The notes: a model not told the origin generated them from the sequence alone. A DNA stretch of 64,000 bases from Micropterix aruncella (GCA_944548615.1 OX155972.1:8572159-8636158); one strand, 5' to 3'. Counted from the stretch's first letter, positions 1 through 14,986 are shown. Translations and numbers: made by a program.

Positions 1-534
<534 letters not shown>

Positions 535-538
535 AATT

Positions 539-3500
539 CCGATCAAGGGAATCCTTCGTCACGATGTAAGTGGCTTTTATAATTATTTACTTTATAATCA
601 TCTTATTGATCAATTCTAAAAAGAATATATACACAAAACTATCAAATATTTCAAAATATTGAATTTTTACATATTTTATGTTTCGTTCATTGTAAATAAT
701 CCATTTAGGTTAAAGGTAATCTTTCCAACTAATAGGAAAGAGCTGACTGCTTCCTTTCATTGATATGAGGGCATGTCACGCTTTTAGTTTTAAGTTTTCA
801 GCTGAATATTGATCGCAGCTTCTTTATATCGCACCTTTAGAAAATAAAAAAAACGAAATTCGAAATTTTAAATTCTTCCATCTGTCAAGTAGCTCGTCTT
901 GTCTTGTTATTTCCCCTGAAATAATAGGAAATTTAGTGAGTTTACGTATAAAGAAGGATTGTAGCTTAATTTTTGAGATAATTGGATGAAGGGTGAGCGT
1001 TTACTAGTTGAAAAATGGGCCCAACTTAAACCTACTCCTCTTTCCGCAAGTGAGAGGCATTCATCATTCTCGTTAACACCTAAAGCATTCCCGAATCCGA
1101 TCAAGGGAATCCTTCGTCACGATGTAAGTGGCTTTTATAATTATTTACTTTATAATCATCTTATTGATCAATTCTAAAAAGAATATATACACAAAACTAT
1201 CAAATATTTCAAAATATTGAATTTTTACATATTTTATGTTTCGTTCATTGTAAATAATCCATTTAGGTTAAAGGTAATCTTTCCAACTAATAGGAAAGAG
1301 CTGACTGCTTCCTTTCATTGATATGAGGGCATGTCACGCTTTTAGTTTTAAGTTTTCAGCTGAATATTGATCGCAGCTTCTTTATATCGCACCTTTAGAA
1401 AATAAAAAAACGAAATTCGAAATTTTAAATTCTTCCATCTGTCAAGTAGCTCGTCTTGTCTTGTTATTTCCCCTGAAATAATAGGAAATTTAGTGAGTTT
1501 ACGTATAAAGAAGGATTGTAGCTTAATTTTTGAGATAATTGGATGAAGGGTGAGCGTTTACTAGTTGAAAAATGGGCCCAACTTAAACCTACTCCTCTTT
1601 CCGCAAGTGAGAGGCATTCATCATTCTCGTTAACACCTAAAGCATTCCCGAATCCGATCAAGGGAATCCTTCGTCACGATGTAAGTGGCTTTTATAATTA
1701 TTTACTTTATAATCATCTTATTGATCAATTCTAAAAAGAATATATACACAAAACTATCAAATATTTCAAAATATTGAATTTTTACATATTTTATGTTTCG
1801 TTCATTGTAAATAATCCATTTAGGTTAAAGGTAATCTTTCCAACTAATAGGAAAGAGCTGACTGCTTCCTTTCATTGATATGAGGGCATGTCACGCTTTT
1901 AGTTTTAAGTTTTCAGCTGAATATTGATCGCAGCTTCTTTATATCGCACCTTTAGAAAATAAAAAAACGAAATTCGAAATTTTAAATTCTTCCATCTGTC
2001 AAGTAGCTCGTCTTGTCTTGTTATTTCCCCTGAAATAATAGGAAATTTAGTGAGTTTACGTATAAAGAAGGATTGTAGCTTAATTTTTGAGATAATTGGA
2101 TGAAGGGTGAGCGTTTACTAGTTGAAAAATGGGCCCAACTTAAACCTACTCCTCTTTCCGCAAGTGAGAGGCATTCATCATTCTCGTTAACACCTAAAGC
2201 ATTCCCGAATCCGATCAAGGGAATCCTTCGTCACGATGTAAGTGGCTTTTATAATTATTTACTTTATAATCATCTTATTGATCAATTCTAAAAAGAATAT
2301 ATACACAAAACTATCAAATATTTCAAAATATTGAATTTTTACATATTTTATGTTTCGTTCATTGTAAATAATCCATTTAGGTTAAAGGTAATCTTTCCAA
2401 CTAATAGGAAAGAGCTGACTGCTTCCTTTCATTGATATGAGGGCATGTCACGCTTTTAGTTTTAAGTTTTCAGCTGAATATTGATCGCAGCTTCTTTATA
2501 TCGCACCTTTAGAAAATAAAAAAACGAAATTCGAAATTTTAAATTCTTCCATCTGTCAAGTAGCTCGTCTTGTCTTGTTATTTCCCCTGAAATAATAGGA
2601 AATTTAGTGAGTTTACGTATAAAGAAGGATTGTAGCTTAATTTTTGAGATAATTGGATGAAGGGTGAGCGTTTACTAGTTGAAAAATGGGCCCAACTTAA
2701 ACCTACTCCTCTTTCCGCAAGTGAGAGGCATTCATCATTCTCGTTAACACCTAAAGCATTCCCGAATCCGATCAAGGGAATCCTTCGTCACGATGTAAGT
2801 GGCTTTTATAATTATTTACTTTATAATCATCTTATTGATCAATTCTAAAAAGAATATATACACAAAACTATCAAATATTTCAAAATATTGAATTTTTACA
2901 TATTTTATGTTTCGTTCATTGTAAATAATCCATTTAGGTTAAAGGTAATCTTTCCAACTAATAGGAAAGAGCTGACTGCTTCCTTTCATTGATATGAGGG
3001 CATGTCACGCTTTTAGTTTTAAGTTTTCAGCTGAATATTGATCGCAGCTTCTTTATATCGCACCTTTAGAAAATAAAAAAAACGAAATTCGAAATTTTAA
3101 ATTCTTCCATCTGTCAAGTAGCTCGTCTTGTCTTGTTATTTCCCCTGAAATAATAGGAAATTTAGTGAGTTTACGTATAAAGAAGGATTGTAGCTTAATT
3201 TTTGAGATAATTGGATGAAGGGTGAGCGTTTACTAGTTGAAAAATGGGCCCAACTTAAACCTACTCCTCTTTCCGCAAGTGAGAGGCATTCATCATTCTC
3301 GTTAACACCTAAAGCATTCCCGAATCCGATCAAGGGAATCCTTCGTCACGATGTAAGTGGCTTTTATAATTATTTACTTTATAATCATCTTATTGATCAA
3401 TTCTAAAAAGAATATATACACAAAACTATCAAATATTTCAAAATATTGAATTTTTACATATTTTATGTTTCGTTCATTGTAAATAATCCATTTAGGTTAA

Positions 3501-4523
3501 AGGTAATCTTTCCAACTAATAGGAAAGAGCTGACTGCTTCCTTTCATTGATATGAGGGCATGTCACGCTTTTAGTTTTAAGTTTTCAGCTGAATATTGAT
3601 CGCAGCTTCTTTATATCGCACCTTTAGAAAATAAAAAAACGAAATTCGAAATTTTAAATTCTTCCATCTGTCAAGTAGCTCGTCTTGTCTTGTTATTTCC
3701 CCTGAAATAATAGGAAATTTAGTGAGTTTACGTATAAAGAAGGATTGTAGCTTAATTTTTGAGATAATTGGATGAAGGGTGAGCGTTTACTAGTTGAAAA
3801 ATGGGCCCAACTTAAACCTACTCCTCTTTCCGCAAGTGAGAGGCATTCATCATTCTCGTTAACACCTAAAGCATTCCCGAATCCGATCAAGGGAATCCTT
3901 CGTCACGATGTAAGTGGCTTTTATAATTATTTACTTTATAATCATCTTATTGATCAATTCTAAAAAGAATATATACACAAAACTATCAAATATTTCAAAA
4001 TATTGAATTTTTACATATTTTATGTTTCGTTCATTGTAAATAATCCATTTAGGTTAAAGGTAATCTTTCCAACTAATAGGAAAGAGCTGACTGCTTCCTT
4101 TCATTGATATGAGGGCATGTCACGCTTTTAGTTTTAAGTTTTCAGCTGAATATTGATCGCAGCTTCTTTATATCGCACCTTTAGAAAATAAAAAAACGAA
4201 ATTCGAAATTTTAAATTCTTCCATCTGTCAAGTAGCTCGTCTTGTCTTGTTATTTCCCCTGAAATAATAGGAAATTTAGTGAGTTTACGTATAAAGAAGG
4301 ATTGTAGCTTAATTTTTGAGATAATTGGATGAAGGGTGAGCGTTTACTAGTTGAAAAATGGGCCCAACTTAAACCTACTCCTCTTTCCGCAAGTGAGAGG
4401 CATTCATCATTCTCGTTAACACCTAAAGCATTCCCGAATCCGATCAAGGGAATCCTTCGTCACGATGTAAGTGGCTTTTATAATTATTTACTTTATAATC
4501 ATCTTATTGATCAATTCTAAAAA

Positions 4524-4530
<7 letters not shown>
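539..4530 (+). repeat. Tandem satellite array, 557-558-bp unit, seven full copies plus a partial
   Basis: Using 'CCGATCAAGGGAATCC' as the unit start, units begin at 539, 1097, 1654, 2211, 2768, 3326, 3883 and 4440 (partial). Units look essentially identical. The only length change I see is one extra A in an A-run, in the first and fifth units (558 bp) against 557 bp in the others. Each unit carries a 63-65-codon open frame on each strand, but these are fixed repeats without gene features. Diverged or partial relatives occur at 151-534, 7217-7960, 37985-38243, 39338-39770 and 41023-41432, so the family is both tandem and dispersed. It could be a satellite derived from a transposon such as a Helitron, but I saw no diagnostic ends. 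Confidence 0.96.

Positions 4531-4564
<34 letters not shown>
4526..4564. repeat. Short (TA)n at the end of the satellite array
   Basis: The last partial unit reads into (TA)n exactly where intact units have the short seed 'GAATATATACAC', suggesting local microsatellite expansion inside a satellite unit. Confidence 0.9.
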
Positions 4565-4567
<3 letters not shown>

Positions 4568-5214
4568 CAAAAAACTCATAAAACTAAAATTCTTCAGATA
4601 TGGTCGTTACCAGGTATCATGTCGCCTTTATAGCAAGTGCACTCTGTTTATCGCGGTATGATTGCAATTGGTATTGTGGATGCTTATTCTCTATCTCGCG
4701 GTATAATTGCATTTGCCCACTGGGCGGCGAGCCCAGGATCTGCGGTGAGGAAAGGCGTTGAGTGCGCCGTACGGGTGCAGTGACGTGTATTTCTGGGTAG
4801 AAATTGCATAAAAGCATTTTGTGTTTTGCATTACTTTTTGCAGTGATGCCACAATTTCAAACTTTAAAGCGTTTTATGAGTCTAAGCAATTTCCCTGTCG
4901 TGGGATATACAAGAAAAGTGAATGGATGCAATGCACGTAAAGTAATATTTGTAGAATTTTTTATTTATTTAAATCATAACAAATCTACAATTATAATTTA
5001 GCAGACGTATTTTAAACTTATACACTTATGAAATGACCCTTGTAAAATATAAAAGAGTGACGTGGATGGTACATAAACAGCGCGTAACATTCCAGATTCC
5101 TATTTCGCATATAAATCAACCTTTGCAAAATCCCATCTCACGTGCATGCTGGTTACAAAACACCATAATGTTGATTTTAAACACCATAATGTTGATTTTT
5201 GCAACCTGGGATAA
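4565..5214. other. Intergenic sequence, no gene recognised
   Basis: No coding or RNA gene supported. A 21-bp stretch containing 'CACCATAATGTTGATTTT' is tandemly duplicated at about 5161-5200. Confidence 0.6.
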
Positions 5215-5870
5215 AATCATTTTTAACCGACTTCAAAAAAATGAGATTCGGATGTATCTTTATTTTTCATTTTGTTTTACCTTAGAAATCCGTTATTTAT
5301 GAACAGATTTGAAAAAATCTTTTTTGATTTGAAAGGATATACTTCCAGATTGGTCCCATTTTTATCAATATCCTGTTCTGATAATGGGATTATGAGAAAT
5401 TGAGGGAACTCCTTAAATATTATTATATGAAGTTGCAAATTTACATGTTGGTTCAGTTCCGATGACAATGCATTTTTTATGTTAAGCATGACCTGATTCT
5501 TCACCCAGGGTTGGCTCCCGACAAAGGGACTTACTCATCAGCGGTCAACAGCACATACATGAAATTTTATACACGCATTCAGTTATGATAGCCCGTTCTA
5601 AGTTTCACAATGGCACGGCTGCTGCACCCAGGGTTGGCTCCCTACGAGAAGACTCCTCAACGGTCAACAGCGCAGACACGAAATTGTATTTAATAATATG
5701 CATTCAATTACCATAGCCCGTTCTAAGTTTCACCAAGACAGGATTGCGGCACCCAGGGTTGGCTTCCAACTAGGGAAATCCTCGACGGTCAGCAGCACAG
5801 ACACGAAATTTTGTATACGCATTAAATTATGATATCCCGTTCCAAGTTTCACCAAGGCTGCAGACTTTAT
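5215..5870 (-). mobile_element. LINE 3' tail with about three 122-bp tandem repeats (antisense)
   Basis: Read on the minus strand, this has tandem units containing 'AGCCAACCCTGGGTGC', then a unique segment, then an end of the type 'TTTTTTGAAGTCGGTTAAAA' at about 5219-5240. The same order occurs on the plus strand at 34960-35560 and 46800-47140. This end sequence is, from memory, common to lepidopteran non-LTR retrotransposon tails. No reverse transcriptase remains. Confidence 0.7.
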
Positions 5871-5917
5871 TTTAAAAAATTAATTCGGTTTTTTTTGACA
5901 AAATTTTGTATTATTAG

Positions 5918-6232
5918 GGGCTCTCTAGACGATCAAGCATGCTTGTCAAGCATCGCGTCGCGGGCTGGGAGGGGATCGTAAACCGCAGGAATTATGCAAA
6001 TATTTTTTTTAAATATTTACCGAAAATGCCTAATTTTGTAGTTTATACCAGGGAGTCACGTTAATTAGACTTAATTGATTGATGACTGACGTGACTCCCT
6101 GGTATAAAACTACAAAATTAGGCATTTTTAGTAAATATTTAAAAAATATATTTGCCATTTCCTGCGGATTACGATCCCCTCCAAGCCCGCGACGCGATGC
6201 TTGACAAGCATGCTTGATCGTCTAGAGAGCCC
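5918..6232. mobile_element. Fold-back MITE, arms about 145 bp
   Basis: The left arm begins 'GGGCTCTCTAGACGATCAAG' at 5918, and the right arm ends with its complement at 6232. The arms stay complementary inward to about 6061 and 6086, leaving a roughly 25-nt spacer, with small indels and substitutions. It contains no coding capacity. A target duplication is not clear: the left flank ends TTAG and the right flank has TTTAG. Confidence 0.9.
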
Positions 6233-9190
<2,958 letters not shown>

Positions 9191-9384
9191 TTTAAGGTTT
9201 TCGTAGGATTCTCGCATCTATGGCCTCGCGGCTTGTAGATCGGTCTCCCCTGTAGGAACGCCTGCCGGCGCTACTGGACGGTTTGCGCACCGTGTGGCGC
9301 CAGCCAATCGGTTGTTCACTCTGAATATAGTACGGGCCAAAGGAACGTTGCGATGGGGTAATAAACCGAGCTGTCAACAAGGAT

Positions 9385-10034
9385 CTAATTTGGGAGCTAA
9401 TGGGCCCATGATGAGGTGGCCACGATGACCCATGTGTTCAGGGTCGGTCACACTCACGGGTCCACGCATGGGGTGCGAGCCTGGGTAGGACACTGGGTCA
9501 ACCAGTCTCCCCTGGGAATCAAACCTCTGGCGCTCCTGGACGGTCTGCGCACGGAGCGGCGCAAGCCAATCGATTGTGCTCTCCGACTAACAATCGGGGG
9601 AGTCTGGGAACTGTATTGTTTCCTAAAGAGCGGGGGTGGTTGTCTACCTTACGGCGACTGCTCTTGAAATGACCATTGGCCATCCGATCCCGGTTCAGAG
9701 TCGGGCAAAGGACGCCTTGGTCCGCGATAGATTCGGTTCACACCGTTTCACCGCTTCGTAAGGGAGAGGACCGCGCAAGCGACCTCGAACTCGGAACCAA
9801 TCGAGAGACCGGAGAAATCTGGTCACAATTGGAAGCAAGGGCGCGAGGGTCGGCCCGCCAGGTAACACTGGCTATCTCGCGGTAAGGCGTTGGCTTCTTG
9901 CGGGTTGTGACGTAGCTGGACGTTGGATTTGTTATGTCCAAATTCTTCTACGTTCACTGCAGGGCGATAGAACGAGAAAATCGTTAAAACGTCCTGTGGT
10001 GACGGGCTCGCCCGTTGTAGTTGACACCGCAAGT
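9385..10034 (-). mobile_element. G-family retroposon-like element, 650 bp, with 13-bp target duplication
   Basis: It is flanked by identical 13-bp repeats 'TGTCAACAAGGAT' at 9372-9384 and 10035-10047. In family sense it begins 'GCGGTGTCAACTACAACGGG' and ends '...GGGCCCATTAGCTCCC'. A duplication this long fits target-primed or retroposition-like insertion better than cut-and-paste. Short open frames of 60-100 codons on both strands recur between copies but resemble nothing I know. No poly-A tail is obvious. Confidence 0.85.
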
Positions 10035-10186
10035 TGTCAACAAGGATGCGGCTAACGTCGATATTGCTTATCGATGAATTACGTTTGCTCGATGAAACAG
10101 TATTATACATCTGCATTTATTATAGTACCGATTGCTATATTTATTAATATTTTCGGCTTAAGTATTATTTTATAATTAGAGTAATT

Positions 10187-10280
10187 AAATAATGACCTAA
10201 TTATCTGATGAGAGTTATTAAATGAGTACTTAATAGATAACTGATTATCATAGCATGGCATATCATAGGTCATTATTAAT
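10187..10280. repeat. Small imperfect inverted repeat
   Basis: 'AATAATGACCTAATT' on the left is mirrored by 'TAGGTCATTATTAATT' on the right, about 60 bp apart. It sits inside the Tc1/mariner-like element and may be a tiny MITE. Confidence 0.5.
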
Positions 10281-11139
10281 TTCTAAACAGTCATAAGTAA
10301 AATGTTATACTGGCATTTTGTAATAATGAGTCACAAATACATATGTATAATATAAAATGCTGCGCAGATAAAACATCATTACTTGCCTATCAGTTGAGCA
10401 ATGGAGACCATTTTTTCTAACCTGGAGCTATTAAAGTTGAAGGGTAATATTAACATGCAGACTCGGTGCCTTATACATAACATTTTGTCCTTTTTTGAAG
10501 TACTGAAAAGTGACCCGACAAAAGTTTCACCGCTCAATCTCAATAAACTTCATGAAATTTATTTCTGGAGTAACAGTGAGAACCTTCGGAAAAACCAAAA
10601 AAAGAAGTTTTACAAGAAGGGCTTCCTTCTACACCAAGGAAGACGTTAACGGTTCCGGCACCTGTGACTAATTTGGACGACTTCGATGTCGATGTGCTGA
10701 AACGCATCGTTTCATCACACGCATCACGCGGTTGCGACACGCATCCCTACAAGCAGGTGTTAAAAGGGGCGGGGCCGACCTAGTGATTTATTGCCTCACC
10801 GGAACGTTCCTTTGGCCCGTACTATAATTACTGATGGAGTGTAGAGACTATGGAAATATACTGTCGCCTAAGCAGCGGGGTGGATGTTGACCTGTCGTCA
10901 ACCACTCTTGAAATGGCCAATTGTCTATATGATCCTGAATTCTGAGCCGGGAAAAATATGCCATTGGTCAGCTATAAATTTAAACTGAATCACTGCTGAA
11001 TATACGGCGGGTAGAGGTCGCGCAAGCGACTCCGGACGCGTAACCAGTCGGGAGGTTGGAGCTATCCTGATGGTTAATTCCAGACGGAAATATCCTTCCA
11101 AAACTGGAAGACAAGAGGCGAGGCTGTTGGCTGGATACG

Positions 11140-11715
11140 GGACCACCCCTCACAAGACTCCAGGTTGTTCGGTGTGAGGTGGTGGTATCAACTTATGAGT
11201 TATCTCCGTATTGAAAGGCGGTTTTGATGTGAAGTAGAAGGAATTTATTGATCGAAGGTTTGAATATTGCAAGTTATAACGCTTGCTGAATAGTTTACGT
11301 TGACGCGAGTGTATAGATGCGTGACTGCGGTTACCAGGATATACGGATGAGGATTGTATGTGTGCTCCTAGTATCTTGTACTGGGCACGGCTCGAGTCTG
11401 TGGGATTACGGACTGATGCTTTGAGACTCAGGGAGAATGAGGAAAGGAAACCAAGGAGCCGGATTCGTTGACCTAACTCATGACAGAGAGGGCCGAATAT
11501 GCCGTCGAAACCTTGGGGGAAGGTGATCACACGGGGAATGATAATTTGGTTGCTTTTTCGCCGGTTTATATAGGCCGTGAAATGGTGCAATCCAAAATAT
11601 TCCGAGTAAAAGTATTGTTTCATCGTGTTGATTCATAGCTGCACGAGTAAAAATAATAGCTGAATTGTGTCTGTGGATTTCACTGGAAATCGATGCATTT
11701 GTTGATCGCATGTAA
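11140..11715 (-). mobile_element. Probable solo LTR
   Basis: On the minus strand there is a TATA-like 'CCTATATAAACCGGC' near 11575 and a polyadenylation-like 'CAATAAATTCC' near 11235. These are followed by a segment resembling the end of the 54.16-54.68 kb insertion ('CCGTATTGAAAG' against 'CCGTATTAAAAG'). It interrupts a G-family copy. No gag or pol sequence lies beside it, so a recombined solo LTR is the simplest reading. LTR termini and target duplication were not pinned down, so edges are approximate. Confidence 0.55.
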
Positions 11716-11924
11716 TGGACTTAAGGTCCGTTACACCTTTCCCAGTACCTCGCCGTAAGGCTTTGGCAACTGTCGGGCATGTTGGCTTAGCTAGACGGTA
11801 GATTTGTATTTTCTCTAAGCAATCTACGATCACCTCGCGGGAGATAGAACGATGACTATCGTTAGAACTTCTTGAGGTGACGGATTTGCCCGTTGTAAAT
11901 GACAACCCAAGTTGTGTGTCTGTG

Positions 11925-12160
11925 TGAAATCCTCCACGATAGTGCCCAAACGCTTAATCCTGAGCTGATATTTGGCATGTACGCATCATTCAGTAATGGG
12001 AACAGTTCAAAAAAGGTTGTGATTGAAAAAGGTTCACCAGAGGGCGCTCTGGTCATATTTTAATGTCGAAATATTGAAATTAGAGCCTTGACATTTAAAA
12101 CACCGATGCCATGTTGGGTTGGAATCACATAGTCAATTATAGGTCGGTCTATCTGATATA
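11925..12160 (-). mobile_element. Decayed LINE 3' remnant
   Basis: 'ACGATAGTGCCCAAACGCTT' and 'TTTGGCATGTACGCATCATT' match phrases at 46136-46320 and, inverted, at 21630-21760. This is an interspersed repeat tail common in this window; no coding remains. Confidence 0.6.
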
Positions 12161-12329
12161 CATATGTACAAGCTACACTAATAACATTTATATTGCGCCA
12201 TATATTTTAATCAAATATTAATGCCGTCTGTTGGCGCTTGGCCCGCCCTTAGCCGACAAACGAACCTCGCCGCCCGAGACTGTTGCAAATAAATTAATAG
12301 TTTTTAAAAAAAACACTAAAAACACGCTT

Positions 12330-12690
12330 TTGGGCTATGATCCGATATTCACATACACACGGCTATGATACGATATTACATCATGGAATGCCAGTGCCTA
12401 TCTTCCGGCTTTATCATCAGACCTTGAAACCTAATCGTGGTCAAAGTCCATATCAAGACTTTTCTAACAAGTCCAAACACAGCTATGATACGATGTTCCA
12501 TCATGAAGTTCCAGTTCATATCTTCCGACTCCATCATCAGATCAGTTCGACAGTACCATATTATTGTATTGTCATCAGAACTACATACAGCTGCCAATTT
12601 TCATGACGCTACGATCCTTGAAAGATGGTTACCTTAGATTCCATTACATAGTTAGTTACATACAGGTCGACCTAATAAAAGCGTGTTAAA
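12330..12690 (+). mobile_element. Lepidopteran-type LINE/SINE tail with internal duplication
   Basis: A block of about 120-140 bp containing 'GCTATGATACGATATTACAT' and 'ATCTTCCGGCTTTATCATCA' is repeated at 12480-12545. It is followed by 'TTACCTTAGATTCCATTACA' and 'AGGTCGACCTAATAAAAGC'. I recognise this series from moth and butterfly intergenic DNA. The open frames across it are not supported as genes. Confidence 0.65.
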
Positions 12691-13610
12691 AAACCCAACC
12701 GGATTCGTCCGCCACCGAGAGAGGGCGCTCATCGGTTATATATATGAAATTTACATTCAGATAAGATCCGTTTTGGCTTCTCGCCGGGAAAGTTTTGAAG
12801 GAGACAAAAACGATTATTATCGTTCGTTATCGATTATTGTCCATACGTATCTTTTCGAATTACTAACTACTTCAAATATTAGGCTTCTATTTTGACTATT
12901 TATATTTATAGCTTGACAATCTAGTTGTTAATTCTTGACTACCTATGTTCAGTAAAGAGTAGTAACGAGACTTACTACCTAACCCAATTATTTTGACACG
13001 TCCGAGAGCGGTCTTTAGCCGTCAATTGGACACGACGAAAATGTAATGTAATGTAATGTATTTTTCACTATATCCAGCGGGAGTACACGGCTTTCTCTCC
13101 GTTTTTCGTCGACACTTCCTGAGAAGAAGTTTATTTGATGAGATAAGGAAACGTGACAGCGCTCAAGTCCGCTTGCCGACATTCCCTCCCCCCCCCCCCC
13201 CGAATGTTTACACCGGTTTACCTGCCTGATTCTAAATTGCTTTGACATTTCACTAGCTCGCTTGTTTAGCAAAATCACCTTAGAGTAGGAAATTCTGTTT
13301 ACGTTTTATACAAAAATATCGGCGAAGGTTGTCGGATTTTGTTAGAGTGAGGTAGAAAGTATTTCAAAGAAAGACTTAATAACATCACCTTGTCAAAAAA
13401 GTTTTTTCCCTGTTTTCCATTAGCGCAGAAGTCGGCGACACAAACGTTAGAAATTCCAAGGAAATACGTTAGCACGACTGACGATTATTAACAGAAAAAT
13501 TACATATTTTTTTCAATTGGAATGGGACCTTATCCCCAACTTCTATTGACTCCATAATTGGTCTTTTAATCTAAGTAACTTTAGACCTAACTATGTATGT
13601 TAATCCATAT
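12691..13610. other. Intergenic, no gene recognised
   Basis: Contains a C-run at about 13187-13201 and a short 'ATGTA' repeat at 13039-13062. Nothing else was recognised. Confidence 0.55.
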
Positions 13611-13614
13611 TTAA

Positions 13615-13920
13615 CCCCTTGAGTATGATACGACCAAATCTGGTTCTGAAACAATTATCCGTTGAGTATGATACGACCAGATCTGGTTCCGCGTTTTTTT
13701 CACTTCTTTGATATTCTCATATTTATTCATAATTATCTAATTGTTTTACAAAATGATATTTCAATATTCTATATTCGAAATTTCAATGCAATCATTGTGC
13801 AGTTGTTCTTTTTATGATTGGTGTAGTAGTTTCGTAGTTATAGTACTTTAAGGTCGATGTCGCCGAAAATCCTGCAAAAGAGACAGATGCATCCATGAAA
13901 ATACCTATTTACTCCAAGGG
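13615..13920 (+). mobile_element. piggyBac-type MITE, 306 bp, TTAA target sites
   Basis: It is flanked by TTAA at 13611-13614 and 13921-13924. Termini are 'CCCCTTGAGTATGATACGAC' and the complement of 'CCCTTGGAGTAAATAG'. A near-identical inverted copy, also between TTAA sites, is at 56937-57241. Within the left part the phrase 'GAGTATGATACGACCA' is duplicated as a sub-terminal repeat. Too short to code for transposase. Confidence 0.9.
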
Positions 13921-14195
13921 TTAATCGATTTATTACTCAACTAGCCTTTATTTTGTATTTTTTTTACACGACTGCCCAACAAATAGGAGTTTGATATGTT
14001 CAGGGTTCATGTATGTATGATTTCCGTTTCTTTATTCCATCATAACCTTTAAATGCTTGCACCGATTTAGAAGTGTATGGTATTGATAGAATCGTTATGT
14101 AGTTATCCCGGGGTCATAGGGTACGTTAACTGTCCATATGCCAAATAAATAGTTGTCAAATGTCTAAATGGCGATAAATTACGACAAACACATGG

Positions 14196-14395
14196 CTTAC
14201 GCCGCACGGTGCGCAGACCGTCCAGGAGCGCCAGAAGTTTGATTCCCAGGGGAACTGACCATAAGGCCAGAGTCCTACCCAGGCTCGCACTTTATGCGTG
14301 GAGGCCGTCGGATAGGTGTTGACCCGTGAGTGTGACCAACCTTGAACAGAATGGGTCTTCGTGGCCAACTCAGCAAGGGCCCATTAACTCTCGGC
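14196..14395 (+). repeat. G-family 3' fragment
   Basis: Starts in 'CGGTGCGCAGACCGTCCAGG' and runs to 'AGCAAGGGCCCATTAACTC', the 3' third of the family. It is truncated at its 5' side. Confidence 0.85.
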
Positions 14396-14932
14396 CCGAA
14401 TGTAACATACATTATGTAACAATACGTAATGAGACAAAAAATGCCAACATGGCGTTTAGTTACCTGCTCGTATTTATTTTACATACGACATCGCCGACTC
14501 TGCTTTCTGCTTCAATGAGATGTGGAAACGGAAACACAGAGCAAACATAACAATATATATATATATATACATATTTTAATTTCTCATACAAAAATACAAA
14601 AGCCGGACTCCCGTGGATATTCCTCTGCCGGCGCATGTTAAAAATCCGTTGTTACAGAGGGTTTCAATGCCAAACACAAACAAGCCACAATTTAGACGTG
14701 GTTTTACTCCGACCCAAAAGCAGTTTTCTCAAACCCTCCGAGAAATGTCAGGCTACGTTACGTATACTAGTACCTTAGCAAAAATGTTCAGCATAGGTTG
14801 TAAAACCATTTTCATACTCATATTATTGAGCACCTATTACTATAAAACAACCGCATATATACATGAACTCGTGGATAATTACGGTTTTTTCGTAATAAAC
14901 TTTTTGCCGTAGAATTAAACGTATGCATACGT

Positions 14933-14986
14933 ATGATAATACATTGAAATAACTACGCATGCGTAGTTATTTCAATGTATTATCAT
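14933..14986. repeat. Perfect 54-bp palindrome
   Basis: Both 27-nt halves are exact reverse complements, meeting at 'ACGCATGCGT' with no spacer. No transposon ends are visible around it. Confidence 0.97.

Larger units (their letters stand above)
9326..10826 (+). mobile_element. Tc1/mariner-like DNA transposon, internally deleted, holding a nested G-family copy
   Basis: The ends are perfect inverted repeats, 'GTACGGGCCAAAGGAACGTT' at the left and its complement at the right, flanked by TATA/TA. They interrupt an older G-family copy. At about 10600-10780 a broken frame reads 'VTNLDDFDVDVLKRIVSS', which resembles the N-terminal part of transposase-like proteins common in arthropods (recalled, not searched). 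A small open frame at 10401-10649 overlaps in another frame. The catalytic domain is absent, so the copy is non-autonomous. Confidence 0.75.
9205..11905 (-). repeat. Diverged G-family copy split by two insertions
   Basis: Pieces at 9205-9325, 10827-11140 and 11716-11905 read in order as one minus-strand copy of the dispersed 0.7-kb G family. Landmarks include 'GGACGGTTTGCGCACCG', 'AGTACCTCGCCGTAAGGC' and the terminal 'GCCCGTTGTA'. The first gap is a TIR element (9326-10826) and the second an LTR-like insertion (about 11140-11715). Divergence from the intact copies suggests this host copy is old. Confidence 0.75.

Noticed and set aside
907..4520. Repeated 63- and 65-codon frames, one pair per satellite unit
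   Set aside because: They recur only because the unit repeats; the relatives at 39338 and 41023 have broken frames, so no coding constraint is apparent.
539..4530. CRISPR-like array
   Set aside because: Repeats are 557 bp without unique spacers, in an animal genome.
13187..13201. C-run, and G-runs near 18090 and 26490, as functional G-quadruplex sites
   Set aside because: Single homopolymers of uncertain length in assembly; no multi-run G4 pattern.
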